Shown: in pieces, positions 44,557-53,257 of the stretch
How the letters are laid out: every line of letters begins with the position of its first letter
How positions within the stretch are numbered: position 1 is the stretch's first letter
Assembly (NCBI RefSeq): GCF_018736145.1
Contig: NZ_CP059997.1
Location: 4,153,501 to 4,217,500 of the forward strand
Reading direction: 5' to 3'
From: Amycolatopsis sp. CA-230715
GTDB lineage: Bacteria; Actinomycetota; Actinomycetes; Mycobacteriales; Pseudonocardiaceae
DNA: 64,000 bases
Program-made: the position numbers and the translations under genes
Notes under the pieces: model-generated
Told to the model about the DNA's origin: nothing
Databases searched by the model: none
What the model saw: only the letters and a program-made list of their open reading frames with translations

Positions 44557-45680
44557 CTGCCTCCCCTCCCTCGCGGCACCCGAACCTCCCATTCGGTGCC
44601 CCGGCCGGGCGCGGTGTCGAGCACCGCGGTGCCACCGAGGTCGCGCACCCGGCCCTTGATGGATTTCGCCACTCCTAGATGTCCTTGCGCCTCCGCTCGT
44701 TCCAGCCTGCCGTCCGGAATCCCCCGTCCGTCGTCCCGGACGGTCACCACGATCTCGTGGCCGAGGTCCTCCAGCAAGACCCACGCCTTCGTGTCCGGCC
44801 CGGCGTGCTTGTCCACGTTCGCCAGCGCTTCCCTGGTCACCGCGACCAGTTCCGCGGTGACCTCCGCGGGCAGCTCGACGGTGCCCGCGGGCGCGGCGAC
44901 CTGGACCTTCGACGTCTGCAGGATCTGCAGCGCCCCGCGGAGATCGGCGAGCCCGCCGGAGCTGCTGCCGACCGGTTCGGTGCTGACGAGCGAGCGCAGC
45001 GCGATCTCCTGCTCGCCGGCGAGCGTGGCCAGCTCGGCCGCCTCCCCGCCCAGCTCGGCGCCGCGGCGGCGGACCCTGGCCAGCACCTGCAGCACGCTGT
45101 CGTGGATCGACCTGGCCAGCCGCTCGCGTTCGGCCGTCGCGGCTTCGGTGCGCAGCGCGCGCTCCAGCGCGGCCGACGAACTCCTGGCCACGGTCGCCGC
45201 CATGCCGATCAGGAACCCGCTCGCCATCAGCAGCACGCCGTCGCGCACCACGTCGAGGTTGAAGGTGAGCCTGGCGACTCCGGTCGCGCAGGCGAGCGCC
45301 AGCCCGGCGAGCACCCCGCCGGTCGCCCCGAACCGGGCACCCGCCGCCAGCGGGGGCACCGCCGCCCACACCGTGGTGATCAGCGGATGGGACGCGGCGT
45401 ACTGCGCGTCGGAGAGGATCACCGGCGAGGTGAGCACGAGCCCGCAGGTCAGCACCACGTCGGTCACCACGAACCACGGCCACCGCAGCGGTTCGGCCAC
45501 GTAGACGACCGTCGTCGCGGCCGTCCACACCAGCATCGCGCCGAGCACCGTCCACGCGAGCCACGGGCGCGCGAAGCCGTCGTGGTGCGCGATGACGACC
45601 GCCGCGGCGAACAGCGCCGTGACCGCCCGCAGCGCGACCGTCGCGAGCCACAGCGGCGTCGCCGGGTCGGGCCGCCTCAC
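44553..45680 (-). CDS. NarL-type sensor histidine kinase
   Basis: A 375-residue kinase from GTG 45680. The N-terminal half (about 1-165) has five or six membrane helices with little extracellular sequence, so the signal is probably sensed in or at the membrane. The dimerisation segment carries the phospho-His (ERERLARSIHDSVLQVLARV), and the HATPase_c domain shows REALANVDKHAG, VTVRDDGRGIPDG and GHLGVAKSIKGRVRDLGG. The GTG overlaps the stop codon of the AI-2E permease gene (GTGA), so sensor and permease are made together. Confidence 0.92.
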   Translation of the reverse strand: MRRPDPATPLWLATVALRAVTALFAAAVVIAHHDGFARPWLAWTVLGAMLVWTAATTVVYVAEPLRWPWFVVTDVVLTCGLVLTSPVILSDAQYAASHPLITTVWAAVPPLAAGARFGATGGVLAGLALACATGVARLTFNLDVVRDGVLLMASGFLIGMAATVARSSSAALERALRTEAATAERERLARSIHDSVLQVLARVRRRGAELGGEAAELATLAGEQEIALRSLVSTEPVGSSSGGLADLRGALQILQTSKVQVAAPAGTVELPAEVTAELVAVTREALANVDKHAGPDTKAWVLLEDLGHEIVVTVRDDGRGIPDGRLERAEAQGHLGVAKSIKGRVRDLGGTAVLDTAPGRGTEWEVRVPRGRGGR

Positions 45681-46876
45681 GGCGAGCCGTTCTCCTTGCC
45701 GTCCTTGCCCTTGTCGTCCTCGTCGGCGTTCGGCTGGGCGGCCTGGTCGTGCAGAACGTCCACTTCGGACGGAACGGGATCGACCTCGTGCAGCAGCGAC
45801 CGGATGCCCGCGTTGAGCACGGCCAGCAGCGGCACCGCGAGCAGCGCGCCCGCGATCCCGGCGGCGACCAGTCCCGCGGTGATCGCGAGAACGACGGCGA
45901 GCGGGTGCAGCTTGACCGCGCGCCCGAGCAGCAGCGGTTGCAGCACATGGCTTTCCAGCTGCATCACGCCGATCACGATCGCGAGGACGATGAGCGCGGT
46001 GATGAAGTTGTTCGTGACGAGCGCGACGAGCACCGCGACGCCGCCGGTGATCACCGCGCCGATGATCGGGATGAACGCGCCGAGGAACACCAGCGTGGCG
46101 AGCGGGATCACCAGCGGCACACCGACGATGGCGAGCCCGATGCCGATGCCGACGGCGTCCACCACCGCCACGATCGCGGTGGCCCGGACGTAGCTGACGA
46201 GCGAGGCGAACCCGCGCCTGCCCGCGACGTCGACCCTCGGCCGCACGTGCGCGGGGATGCCGCGCATCAGGAACGTCCAGATCCCGTCGCCGCCGCTGAG
46301 GAAGAAGATCAGCACGAACAGCGTCAGCACGAACCCGGTGAGCACCTCGCCGACCGTGCTGGCGGTGGTGAGCGCGCTGTCGGTGAGCGCGGCCTGGTTG
46401 TCCTGCAGGAACGCGATCGCCTTGTCGACGAAGCCCTGGAACTGGTCCTGGCCGAGCTGGATCGGCCCGTTGATCAGCCAGTCCTTGATCTGCAGGAGGC
46501 TCTGGTTCAGCTGGCGCTGCAGTTCGGGGAGGCCGTCGGTGAACTGCACGACGACGAACGTGAGCAGCCCGCCGAGCACCGCGAGCCCGGCGATCAGCAC
46601 GATCGCCGCGGCGAGCCCCTTCGGCACCTTCGCCTTGACGAGCTGCGCAACGGCGGGGGCGAGCAGCGCGGCGAGCAGCAGCGCGATCGACACCGGGATC
46701 ACGACCACCGACAGGTAGCCGACGAGCCACAGCACGACGTACAGCGCGGCGATCACGACGAGGAAGCGCCACGACAGCGCGGCGCCGATCCGCAGCCCCC
46801 TCGGCACCAGCTTCGCCACATCGGAATCCCCGTCGCGGAACGGGTTCTGGTCGGTGTTGCCCTGGGCGTCGCTCAC
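45677..46876 (-). CDS. AI-2E family transporter (PerM-like)
   Basis: A 399-residue membrane protein from GTG 46876. It has the AI-2E/PerM layout: about eight helices, a central hydrophilic stretch (about 90-175, DGLPELQRQLNQSLLQIKDW), and the signatures VVDAVGIGIGLAIVGVPLVIPLATLVFLGAFIPIIGAVITG and LESHVLQPLLLGRAVKLHPLAVVL. The acidic tail ends DEDDKGKDGKENGSP. The substrate is uncertain; family members include ion antiporters as well as the AI-2 exporter. It leads the operon with the kinase and response regulator. Confidence 0.9.
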   Translation of the reverse strand: MSDAQGNTDQNPFRDGDSDVAKLVPRGLRIGAALSWRFLVVIAALYVVLWLVGYLSVVVIPVSIALLLAALLAPAVAQLVKAKVPKGLAAAIVLIAGLAVLGGLLTFVVVQFTDGLPELQRQLNQSLLQIKDWLINGPIQLGQDQFQGFVDKAIAFLQDNQAALTDSALTTASTVGEVLTGFVLTLFVLIFFLSGGDGIWTFLMRGIPAHVRPRVDVAGRRGFASLVSYVRATAIVAVVDAVGIGIGLAIVGVPLVIPLATLVFLGAFIPIIGAVITGGVAVLVALVTNNFITALIVLAIVIGVMQLESHVLQPLLLGRAVKLHPLAVVLAITAGLVAAGIAGALLAVPLLAVLNAGIRSLLHEVDPVPSEVDVLHDQAAQPNADEDDKGKDGKENGSP

Positions 46877-47168
46877 CGGCACACAGTATCGGTCCCGGGC
46901 CGCGGAGACGTGCCAGAGCGCCCCAGAGCGCCACGGTGTGCCCGTTCGCACCCGACTCGCGAGTAGCCGAGGACGGCCAGCTCCGATTACCGAATGTCAG
47001 ACCCGGCCACACGATGTGTTCTTCACACGATCGTGCAATCAAGTCGCGTCGAAGTCGCGCTCGCCTTCCCCGATTTGATTGTCTCGTAGGGCGACACCGG
47101 AACAGAAACGCGAAATCCGGTTCACCCAGAGCAAATCCAGTTACGGCGAAACGCGGACAAGGAGCACT

Positions 47169-48248
47169 GTGAGGCAGTCGGCACCGAGGGGACAGCGGGG
47201 TACGGCACGTGCCGGCCGCTGGTTCTCGCGTGCCCTGCTCGTGCTCGGCGGCGCGCTCGCGGGAACCGCCGCCGCGTGGGCACTGTCGACCACCATCGCG
47301 GGCGCCACCACCGAGACCTCTTCCGCGCACGCCTCCGCTTCCGCGTCTGCGTCCGAGTCCGAGCGCGGCGACTCGGACCTCACCCCGATCACCAACGCCG
47401 CCGTGCACGGTGTCAACCACGTCACCGGCGGCGTCTCCGAGTTCGTCGGCGACGCCACCGGCGCGGCCGTGCACGGCTGGCAGGAAGTCACCGGCGCGGC
47501 CCCGTCGCCGCGGCCGATGGACCCCGGTTTCGACCGCACCCACCTCAAGCACCGCCAGCACCGCGTGATCGGCGCCGGGAACATCGACGAGACGGCAGCC
47601 GACCAGGTCGCCGGTGCCGTGCGGGACCTCGCGGACAACGCGGTCGTCCGCCCGGTCGGCGACACGCTCGGCGCCGTCGAGCACATCGTGTGGAAGCCGG
47701 AGGACGCGCCGCAGGTCATCGACCGCGCGCTGACCCCGCCGCCGGGGTCGTTCGATCTCGGCGAGGAGATCGGCAAGGTCCTCGACCCGAAGAAGAAGGG
47801 CCTGCTCCCGGAACTGCCCTCGGTGCTGCCGGGCCAGGACGACACCGAAAACCCGGTCACCGAACCGGCTCCGCTCCCGGCGCTTCCGCCGGTCGCCGCA
47901 CCGGTGCTCGACCCGGCGGCCGCGCTGGCTGGCCCCTTCCTCTCCTCGCCCGCGACGACCTCGAAGGCGCTCTCGGACGACGTCGCCCACGGCACCAAGT
48001 CCGATCGTGACGAGCACCGCGGTGACTTCCCCGCTCCGTTCGCGCCCGGCCAGTCCCCGCTGGTCCCGCTGAGCTTCCCGGCCACTCCCGGCGGTTCCAC
48101 CGTCGGCGGCCACTTCGACGGTCCGCTGCTCGGCATCCCCGCCGCGGCCGCGACCGTGTACGACTACATCGAGCCGAGCACGCTGCTCGCCGGTGTGCGG
48201 CACCTGCCGTTCGAGCCGGGCGCGCAGCCCGGTGTCACTCCTGACTGA
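47169..48248 (+). CDS. Secreted or membrane-anchored Pro/Ala-rich protein, unknown function
   Basis: A 359-residue protein from GTG 47169 with AAGGAG just upstream. One hydrophobic segment near the N-terminus (FSRALLVLGGALAGTAAAWAL) follows a basic stretch, so it is a signal peptide or anchor. A SASASASES run comes next, then a region with NAAVHGVNHVTGGVSEFVGD and AAVHGWQEVTGA, and a Pro-rich C-terminus. I do not recognise the family. It precedes the chaplin-like repeat protein and may share its surface role. The 292-bp gap upstream shows no gene. Confidence 0.65.
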   Translation: MRQSAPRGQRGTARAGRWFSRALLVLGGALAGTAAAWALSTTIAGATTETSSAHASASASASESERGDSDLTPITNAAVHGVNHVTGGVSEFVGDATGAAVHGWQEVTGAAPSPRPMDPGFDRTHLKHRQHRVIGAGNIDETAADQVAGAVRDLADNAVVRPVGDTLGAVEHIVWKPEDAPQVIDRALTPPPGSFDLGEEIGKVLDPKKKGLLPELPSVLPGQDDTENPVTEPAPLPALPPVAAPVLDPAAALAGPFLSSPATTSKALSDDVAHGTKSDRDEHRGDFPAPFAPGQSPLVPLSFPATPGGSTVGGHFDGPLLGIPAAAATVYDYIEPSTLLAGVRHLPFEPGAQPGVTPD

Positions 48249-48360
48249 TTTCCCGCGCGGGGCAGCCGACGCGCCCTGAATCGCCGCCATTTCCGTGCGG
48301 CAGCGCGTCGCCTTCCATTTCCCCGCAATTCCCGCGGCGCACACCTTTGTGCCCGCCCCC

Positions 48361-48385
48361 GGGTGCGGACCAATTCTCCGCACCC
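48361..48385 (+). terminator. 9-bp hairpin between the two surface-protein genes
   Basis: GGGTGCGGA (48361-48369) pairs perfectly with TCCGCACCC (48377-48385) around a 7-nt loop, 83 nt before the next start codon. It may end the upstream transcript or form part of the long 5' leader of the repeat protein. No T-run follows. Confidence 0.4.
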
Positions 48386-48467
48386 ACCCCTCCCTCGTCG
48401 TGCGCGAATTCGCCGAGAGGGACTCACAAGCCCGCAAGGGAACCCAAGAAAAAAGGAGATCCAACTC

Positions 48468-51400
48468 ATGCAGACCTGGGCGAAGCGCGGAATCCAGACC
48501 GCGTTGGTCACGGGTGGTTTGCTGATGCTGGGCACTGGCATCGCTTCCGCCGACGAAGGCGGGAACCCCGACTCCCCCGCAGGCCCGCTCGACCTGAACG
48601 TCAACATCCCCGTTGACATCGAGCAGAACGCGATCGGCACCCCGCTCGGGCAGCTCGACATGCCGGGCTACAAGGGCGAGATCAGCACCAAGCCGGTCAC
48701 CGAACCGCTCAAGAAGGCACTGGCGCCGCTGACGAAGGCGGCCAAGCCGGTCACCGACGCCGCGAAGCCCGCCACCGACGTCGCCAAGAAGGCGGCCGGT
48801 GCCGCGACGAAGGCCGCCGACACCACGGTCAAGGCCGGTCAGGCCATGGGCAAGGGCGACATCGCGCAGGGCGTCGGCGAGATCACCGACCCCAACTTCA
48901 CGCTGACCGACGATGCCTTCAAGGGCAACAAGGTCTCCGGTGACGTGACCGTTCCGGTGCAGATCGCCGGCAACGCGGTCGCCGCTCTCGGCGACGCGGA
49001 GGTCGACGGCTCCGAGGCCACGCAGACCTACGAGCACAACCAGGACGTCGCCACCGACGGGTCGCACTCCGGCCTCGCGGGCAACGCGGTCGCGCTGGAC
49101 TGGGCGCTGCCCGTCCAGCTCGCGGGTAACGCCATCGGCGGCGCGGGCGGCAGCGCGCGCACCAAGGGCTCCGCGAGCCAGAGCGTCGTCGAGACCGGCA
49201 ACACCTCGACCGACGGCACCGGGTCCGGCACCTCCGGCAACGTGGTCGCGCCGCAGTTCGCGACCCCGATCCAGGTCACCGGCAACGCGGTCTCCGGGCT
49301 GCTGGCGAACGCCTACAGCGAGTACGACGCCGACACCAACGCCGAAGCGGGCGGCTGGATCCAGAGCGACGGCGACGGCGGCAGCGTCACCGGCAACGTG
49401 GTCGGCGCGCCGATCGCGCTGCCCGTGAAGCTCAACGGCAACGCGGTCACGGCGTGGGGCTCCGACGCGGACACCGTGTCCAACTCGGTCGCCGACGCGA
49501 CCGCGGGTGGCACCACCCCCGGGCTCAACGACATCCCGAGCTACATCCAGACCCACGGCGACAAGTCGTTCGTGGCGGGCAACATCGTGCAGCCGCAGGG
49601 CTCGCTCGTCGCCAACGTCGCGAACAACGCCGCGTCCTGGATCGGCAACGCCACCACCGGCAACGCGCTGGGCGACTACGCCAGCGCCGGGTCGACGTCG
49701 AGCACCGTGAAGTCGGGTGGCTTCTCGAGCACCACCGGTGACAAGTCCGCCGGATCGGGCAACCTGGTCGACGCCCCGGTCGCGCTGCCGGTCGAGGCGT
49801 GCGGCATCGGTGGCACCTACATCGGCAACGCGCACGCGTTGTGCGACAACACCACCGACGCGGTCGCCGGTGACGGCACCTACACCACCGGCAACGGCTC
49901 GTTCCTCGCCGGGAACGACGTCGCCGCCCAGCCCGCCCTCACCCCCGAGGTGCTGGGTATCGGCGCGTCGCACATCGGCAACGCCTCCGGCACCACGTCG
50001 GAGGAGAAAAACGTCAAGGCCGGCGGCTACAACGGCACGCAGGGCAACGACGGCAGTGCGGCGGGCAACCTGGTCCAGGTTCCCCTCGCGGTGCCCGCCG
50101 AGGTCCTCGGTGTCGGCGGCTCCTACATCGGCCAGGGCCACGGCACCGCGACCGAGACCAAGGTCGTCAAGGCCGGTGGCGGCGGCAACACGCAGGACGA
50201 CAACGGCCTGCTGGACTCGAACCTGGTCGCCACCCCGCTGTCGGTCCCGGCGCAGGTCTTCGGCGTCGGCGCGTCGCACATCGGGCGCGGCACCGGTGAA
50301 GCCACCACCGACACCACCTCCACCGCGGGCGGCGACGTCAAGGCGACCGGCGACAAGGCGGGCGCCTCGGGCAACATCGGCTTCGTGCCGGCTTCGCTGC
50401 CGCTGCAGGTGCACGGCCTCGGCGGCTCGTTCATCGGCACCGGCACCGGTGCCAGCGAGAACCTGACCGACTCCCTCGCGGGCGGCAAGGCTCACGCGAC
50501 CGGTAAGGACTCCGCCGTCGGCGGCAACATCGTGCAGGTCCCGGTCGCCGGTGCGGGCACCGTGTTCGGCGACGCCGCCGGGCTCATCGCGCTGGTTTCG
50601 GGCGAGAGCACGAACGACGTCGTGTCCACCGCGGGCGGCGACAGCGAGACCGACGGTGACGGCGGCGCCGTGGCCGGTGACGTGGTCAGCGCCGACGCGA
50701 TGCCGATCGCGCAGGTCTTCGGCGACGCTGTCGCCCCGCTGGCCAAGGCCACCGGGCTCGGCTCGAACACCACCGAGGTGCACTCGGGTGGTGACATCAC
50801 CACCTCGGGCGTCGACGGCGGTGGCGCCGGCGACATCATCGACGTCCCGCTCGCGGCGGTCCCGCAGGTGTTCGGCGACGCGGTCGCGGCGGCAGGCGTC
50901 GCGGACGCGGTCGGCAACAACACCACCACCGGCACCACTGGTGGCAAGGACGTGACCGACGGCGAATTCGGCAGCCTCGACGGCTTCGACGGCCAGCTGC
51001 CGATCGGCGCGCTGGTGCAGGTCTACGACGTTCCGCTGGCACTGGTCGCCCACGCGGCGGCCGCGGCCACGAACGACACCACCATCGAGAACGAGCCGCA
51101 GATCGACCTGCCGATCGACGGCGACGAGCTGCCGATCGACGTGCTGCCCTCGCTGCCGCAGCCGGAGGTGCCCAGCATCCCCGGCATCGGTGGCAAGTCG
51201 CTGACCGGTGGCGGTGCCGCGCTCCCGGCGCTGCCCGCGCTCCCCTCGCTGCCCGGCGTGGGCCAGCGCGAGGACGTGCCGCACACCCTGCCCACCGACC
51301 TGCCGGTCACGGTGCCCGCGGTGGACTCGCTGCCGAAGCTGCCGGTTTCGCTGCCGACGCTGACGGGCGTGTCCAACCCGATGCACACCCTGCCCGCCCT

Positions 51401-51527
51401 CAACGGCGTGCACCTCACCCCGGAGACAGCTCAGGCCCCCGCAACGGCTGAGATGCCCTCCACCCCGCTGAGCCTGATCCAGAAGTTCCTGGCCAAGTTC
51501 ACCGGCAAGAAGTTCCACACCATGTGA
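48468..51527 (+). CDS. Giant secreted protein with about 14 chaplin-like repeats
   Basis: A 1019-residue protein from ATG 48468 (AAGGAG ribosome-binding site). It has a signal peptide (RGIQTALVTGGLLMLGTGIASA, cut before DEGG), a Lys/Ala-rich linker (about 75-130) and roughly 14 repeats of about 50 residues from 153 to about 870. Each carries a form of SGNxVxxPxxxPVQVxGNAVxxxG, matching the core of chaplins (PF03777), the amyloid surface proteins of Streptomyces. Only one repeat keeps a cysteine pair (C445, C459). A Pro/Leu-rich segment and a basic end (KFLAKFTGKKFHTM) follow; no LPxTG sorting signal is present. Confidence 0.78.
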   Translation: MQTWAKRGIQTALVTGGLLMLGTGIASADEGGNPDSPAGPLDLNVNIPVDIEQNAIGTPLGQLDMPGYKGEISTKPVTEPLKKALAPLTKAAKPVTDAAKPATDVAKKAAGAATKAADTTVKAGQAMGKGDIAQGVGEITDPNFTLTDDAFKGNKVSGDVTVPVQIAGNAVAALGDAEVDGSEATQTYEHNQDVATDGSHSGLAGNAVALDWALPVQLAGNAIGGAGGSARTKGSASQSVVETGNTSTDGTGSGTSGNVVAPQFATPIQVTGNAVSGLLANAYSEYDADTNAEAGGWIQSDGDGGSVTGNVVGAPIALPVKLNGNAVTAWGSDADTVSNSVADATAGGTTPGLNDIPSYIQTHGDKSFVAGNIVQPQGSLVANVANNAASWIGNATTGNALGDYASAGSTSSTVKSGGFSSTTGDKSAGSGNLVDAPVALPVEACGIGGTYIGNAHALCDNTTDAVAGDGTYTTGNGSFLAGNDVAAQPALTPEVLGIGASHIGNASGTTSEEKNVKAGGYNGTQGNDGSAAGNLVQVPLAVPAEVLGVGGSYIGQGHGTATETKVVKAGGGGNTQDDNGLLDSNLVATPLSVPAQVFGVGASHIGRGTGEATTDTTSTAGGDVKATGDKAGASGNIGFVPASLPLQVHGLGGSFIGTGTGASENLTDSLAGGKAHATGKDSAVGGNIVQVPVAGAGTVFGDAAGLIALVSGESTNDVVSTAGGDSETDGDGGAVAGDVVSADAMPIAQVFGDAVAPLAKATGLGSNTTEVHSGGDITTSGVDGGGAGDIIDVPLAAVPQVFGDAVAAAGVADAVGNNTTTGTTGGKDVTDGEFGSLDGFDGQLPIGALVQVYDVPLALVAHAAAAATNDTTIENEPQIDLPIDGDELPIDVLPSLPQPEVPSIPGIGGKSLTGGGAALPALPALPSLPGVGQREDVPHTLPTDLPVTVPAVDSLPKLPVSLPTLTGVSNPMHTLPALNGVHLTPETAQAPATAEMPSTPLSLIQKFLAKFTGKKFHTM
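48924..51090 (+). repeat. Tandem ~150-bp coding repeats (chaplin-like)
   Basis: About 14 degenerate units encode the 50-residue chaplin-like repeat. Units are diverged at the DNA level, so this is an old expansion, but the protein consensus is regular, with Gly-Asn and Pro-Val anchors and hydrophobic beta-prone cores separated by Thr/Asp/Gly-rich linkers. Confidence 0.75.
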
Positions 51528-51540
51528 TCGAGTAGCACCG

Positions 51541-51590
51541 AAAAAACGGGCCCCGGGAGCAGCCAGCTCCCGGGGCCCGTTTGTCGTTTC
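51541..51590. terminator. Strong bidirectional intrinsic terminator
   Basis: ACGGGCCCCGGGAGC (51546-51560) pairs perfectly with GCTCCCGGGGCCCGT (51566-51580), a 15-bp stem with a 5-nt loop. It is flanked by AAAAAA on the left and ttgtcgttt on the right, so it can stop both the chaplin-like gene and the converging dioxygenase gene. Confidence 0.93.
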
Positions 51591-52365
51591 AGCCGATGCG
51601 GACGGACCGCTTCGCCAGGCCGAACCAGTAGCCGTCGATCACGGTTTCCGGTGTGGCGTCAGGGGTTCCGGCGCCGAGCGAGACGAACAGCGGCGCGAAG
51701 TGTTCGATGCGCGGGTGCGCGAGCGCGGCGGCGGGGGCCTTGTGCTGGAAGTCGAGCAGCGCGTCGAGATCACCGCTGCCGAGCACTTCCGCGCCCCACG
51801 CGTCGAATTCCGAAGACCACGCGGGCGGCGCGCCGTCGCTGCCGGTCACCGCGCCCATCGCGGACAGGTTGTGCGTGAAGAACCCGCTGCCGATGATCAG
51901 CACGCCCTCGTCGCGCAACGGGGCGAGCCGCCTGCCCAGTTCGAACAGGTCGCGCGGATCCAGTGACGGCATGGAGATCTGGAGCACCGGCACGTCCGCG
52001 TCGGGGAACATCTCCACCAGCGGCACGTAAGCACCGTGGTCGAGCCCGCGCTCCGGCGCCTCGTGCACCGGGGTTTCCTTGGCGCGCAACAGTTTTCGCA
52101 CCTTTTCGGCGAGTTCCGGTGCGCCGGGGGCCGGGTAGGTCACGCGGTAGTAGCGCTCGGGGAAGCCCCAGAAGTCGTAGACCAGCGGCACGGTCGTGGT
52201 GGCACCGATGGTCAGCGGGGCCTCTTCCCAGTGCGCCGACACCACCAGGATCGCGGTCGGCTTCGCCAAGTCCGCGGACAGCTCGCGCAACTGGCGGGTC
52301 CAGGTGGCGTCGTCGGCGAGCGGCGGTGCGCCGTGGCTCAGGTAGAGCACGGGAGCGGTCGGCAT
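51589..52365 (-). CDS. LigB/DODA-type aromatic ring-opening dioxygenase family protein
   Basis: A 258-residue protein from ATG 52365, with a GGAGG ribosome-binding site. Likely metal-binding residues of the class III extradiol/DODA family are visible: His in LSHGAPP, His in SAHWEE, His in LDHGAYVPL and His in FFTHNL. Members open catechol-type rings or act on DOPA-like substrates; the true substrate is unknown. A MarR-type palindrome lies just upstream, then the remains of a MarR gene and an intact divergent MarR gene. Confidence 0.88.
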   Translation of the reverse strand: MPTAPVLYLSHGAPPLADDATWTRQLRELSADLAKPTAILVVSAHWEEAPLTIGATTTVPLVYDFWGFPERYYRVTYPAPGAPELAEKVRKLLRAKETPVHEAPERGLDHGAYVPLVEMFPDADVPVLQISMPSLDPRDLFELGRRLAPLRDEGVLIIGSGFFTHNLSAMGAVTGSDGAPPAWSSEFDAWGAEVLGSGDLDALLDFQHKAPAAALAHPRIEHFAPLFVSLGAGTPDATPETVIDGYWFGLAKRSVRIG

Positions 52366-52378
52366 CCCAGCCTCCAAG

Positions 52379-52392
52379 GTTGAAAGTTCAAC
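52379..52392. promoter_or_regulatory. MarR-type operator palindrome
   Basis: GTTGAA-ag-TTCAAC is a perfect inverted repeat (6-bp arms, 2-nt spacer) 13 bp upstream of the dioxygenase start codon. Its size and TTGAA/TTCAA arms are typical of MarR-family operators. It also overlaps the stop codon of the MarR remnant. Confidence 0.6.
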
Positions 52393-52700
52393 TATGTGAC
52401 ACTCTACGCTCCTCCGCCGCGAAATATTCCGATCGCAGTCCTTCGAGCGTGGCCGCCATCCGTTCGAGCACGTCCACCGTGGTCGCGTACTCCTCGTCCG
52501 AGATCCCTCACAGGTGCCAGCGGTCCGTCGTCCGGCTGTGCGAACGGCGCGAGCGCGGCTTCGAGACCTGCTCGGGTGTCCGTGCCGTTCGCGATCGTGT
52601 GGAATAGCTGCCAGTGGCGTCGGGTCAGGCCCTCGGCGGGGACGGTTCCGTCCAGCACTTCTTCGAGCAGGAGGTGCAGGTGGCGGAACCAGTAGCAAGG
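52388..52700 (-). pseudogene. MarR-family regulator remnant (truncated and frameshifted)
   Basis: On the minus strand one frame reads FRHLHLLLEEVLDGT and LTRRHWQLFHTIANG, then ALAPFAQPDDGPLAP, the start of a MarR winged helix. A second frame then gives ISDEEYATTVDVLERMAATL and EGLRSEYFAAEERRVSHS with a stop at 52388-52390, a typical MarR C-terminal helix. The wing and some 40 residues between them are missing, the frames do not join, and no start codon is seen at the 5' end, which runs into the divergent MarR gene. The gene is therefore broken. Confidence 0.62.
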
Positions 52701-52709
52701 GAGTGCGGA

Positions 52710-53168
52710 ATGGCGGATCCGGTCGTCGAGGTGGAGCGCGCGATGATCGCGATCCGCCGGAGCCTCGGGCGCCGGTCGCTGTCCAAGCTGTCGCGCGAGC
52801 GCACCGGCGACACCGTGGACCAGGCCGTGCTCGGCGTGCTGGACGCCGTGGAGGAATGCGACCAGCGCGGCACCGCCTGCACGGTGACCTCGATCGGGCA
52901 GGCGCTGACCCTCGACCAGCCGCGCGCGAGCCGGGTCGTCGCGCGTGCCGTCGACGACGGTTTCCTGCGCCGCGAAGCCGACCAGCGCGACGGACGCAAG
53001 TCGACGCTCGTGCTGACCGCTGCTGGCCGCGAGCAGGTCGAGCGCATGCACCGGTTCCGCCGCGCGGTGTTCGCCGAAGTGATGGCCGACTGGCCGGACG
53101 AGGACAAGGCCGCCTTCGGCAGGCTGCTGGGGAAGTTCGCGACCCGCTACGGCGAACTCGGCTCCTGA
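52710..53168 (+). CDS. MarR-like winged-helix transcriptional regulator
   Basis: A 152-residue protein from ATG 52710 (GGGAG upstream). The winged helix reads TVTSIGQALTLDQPRASRVVARAVDDGFLRREADQRDGRKSTLVLTAAG, a clear MarR signature including the DQRDGRK wing. It is divergent from the LigB-like gene and could bind the palindrome at 52379. An ATG at 52614 would add 32 non-conserved residues. Confidence 0.88.
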   Translation: MADPVVEVERAMIAIRRSLGRRSLSKLSRERTGDTVDQAVLGVLDAVEECDQRGTACTVTSIGQALTLDQPRASRVVARAVDDGFLRREADQRDGRKSTLVLTAAGREQVERMHRFRRAVFAEVMADWPDEDKAAFGRLLGKFATRYGELGS

Positions 53169-53257
53169 CCGGCACGCGGCACTGTTCCTGATGACTTTGA
53201 AAACCCGGGACGGCAAGATCGTGCTGTGCCGCACACCGAACGCGGAAGGCAAACCCC

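Noticed and set aside
44553..51518. A very long open frame (over 2300 codons) on the minus strand opposite the chaplin-like gene and its neighbour
   Set aside because: Its only coherent protein part is the histidine kinase at the downstream end. The rest is low-complexity, follows the wobble pattern of the plus-strand genes, and is a GC-rich shadow.
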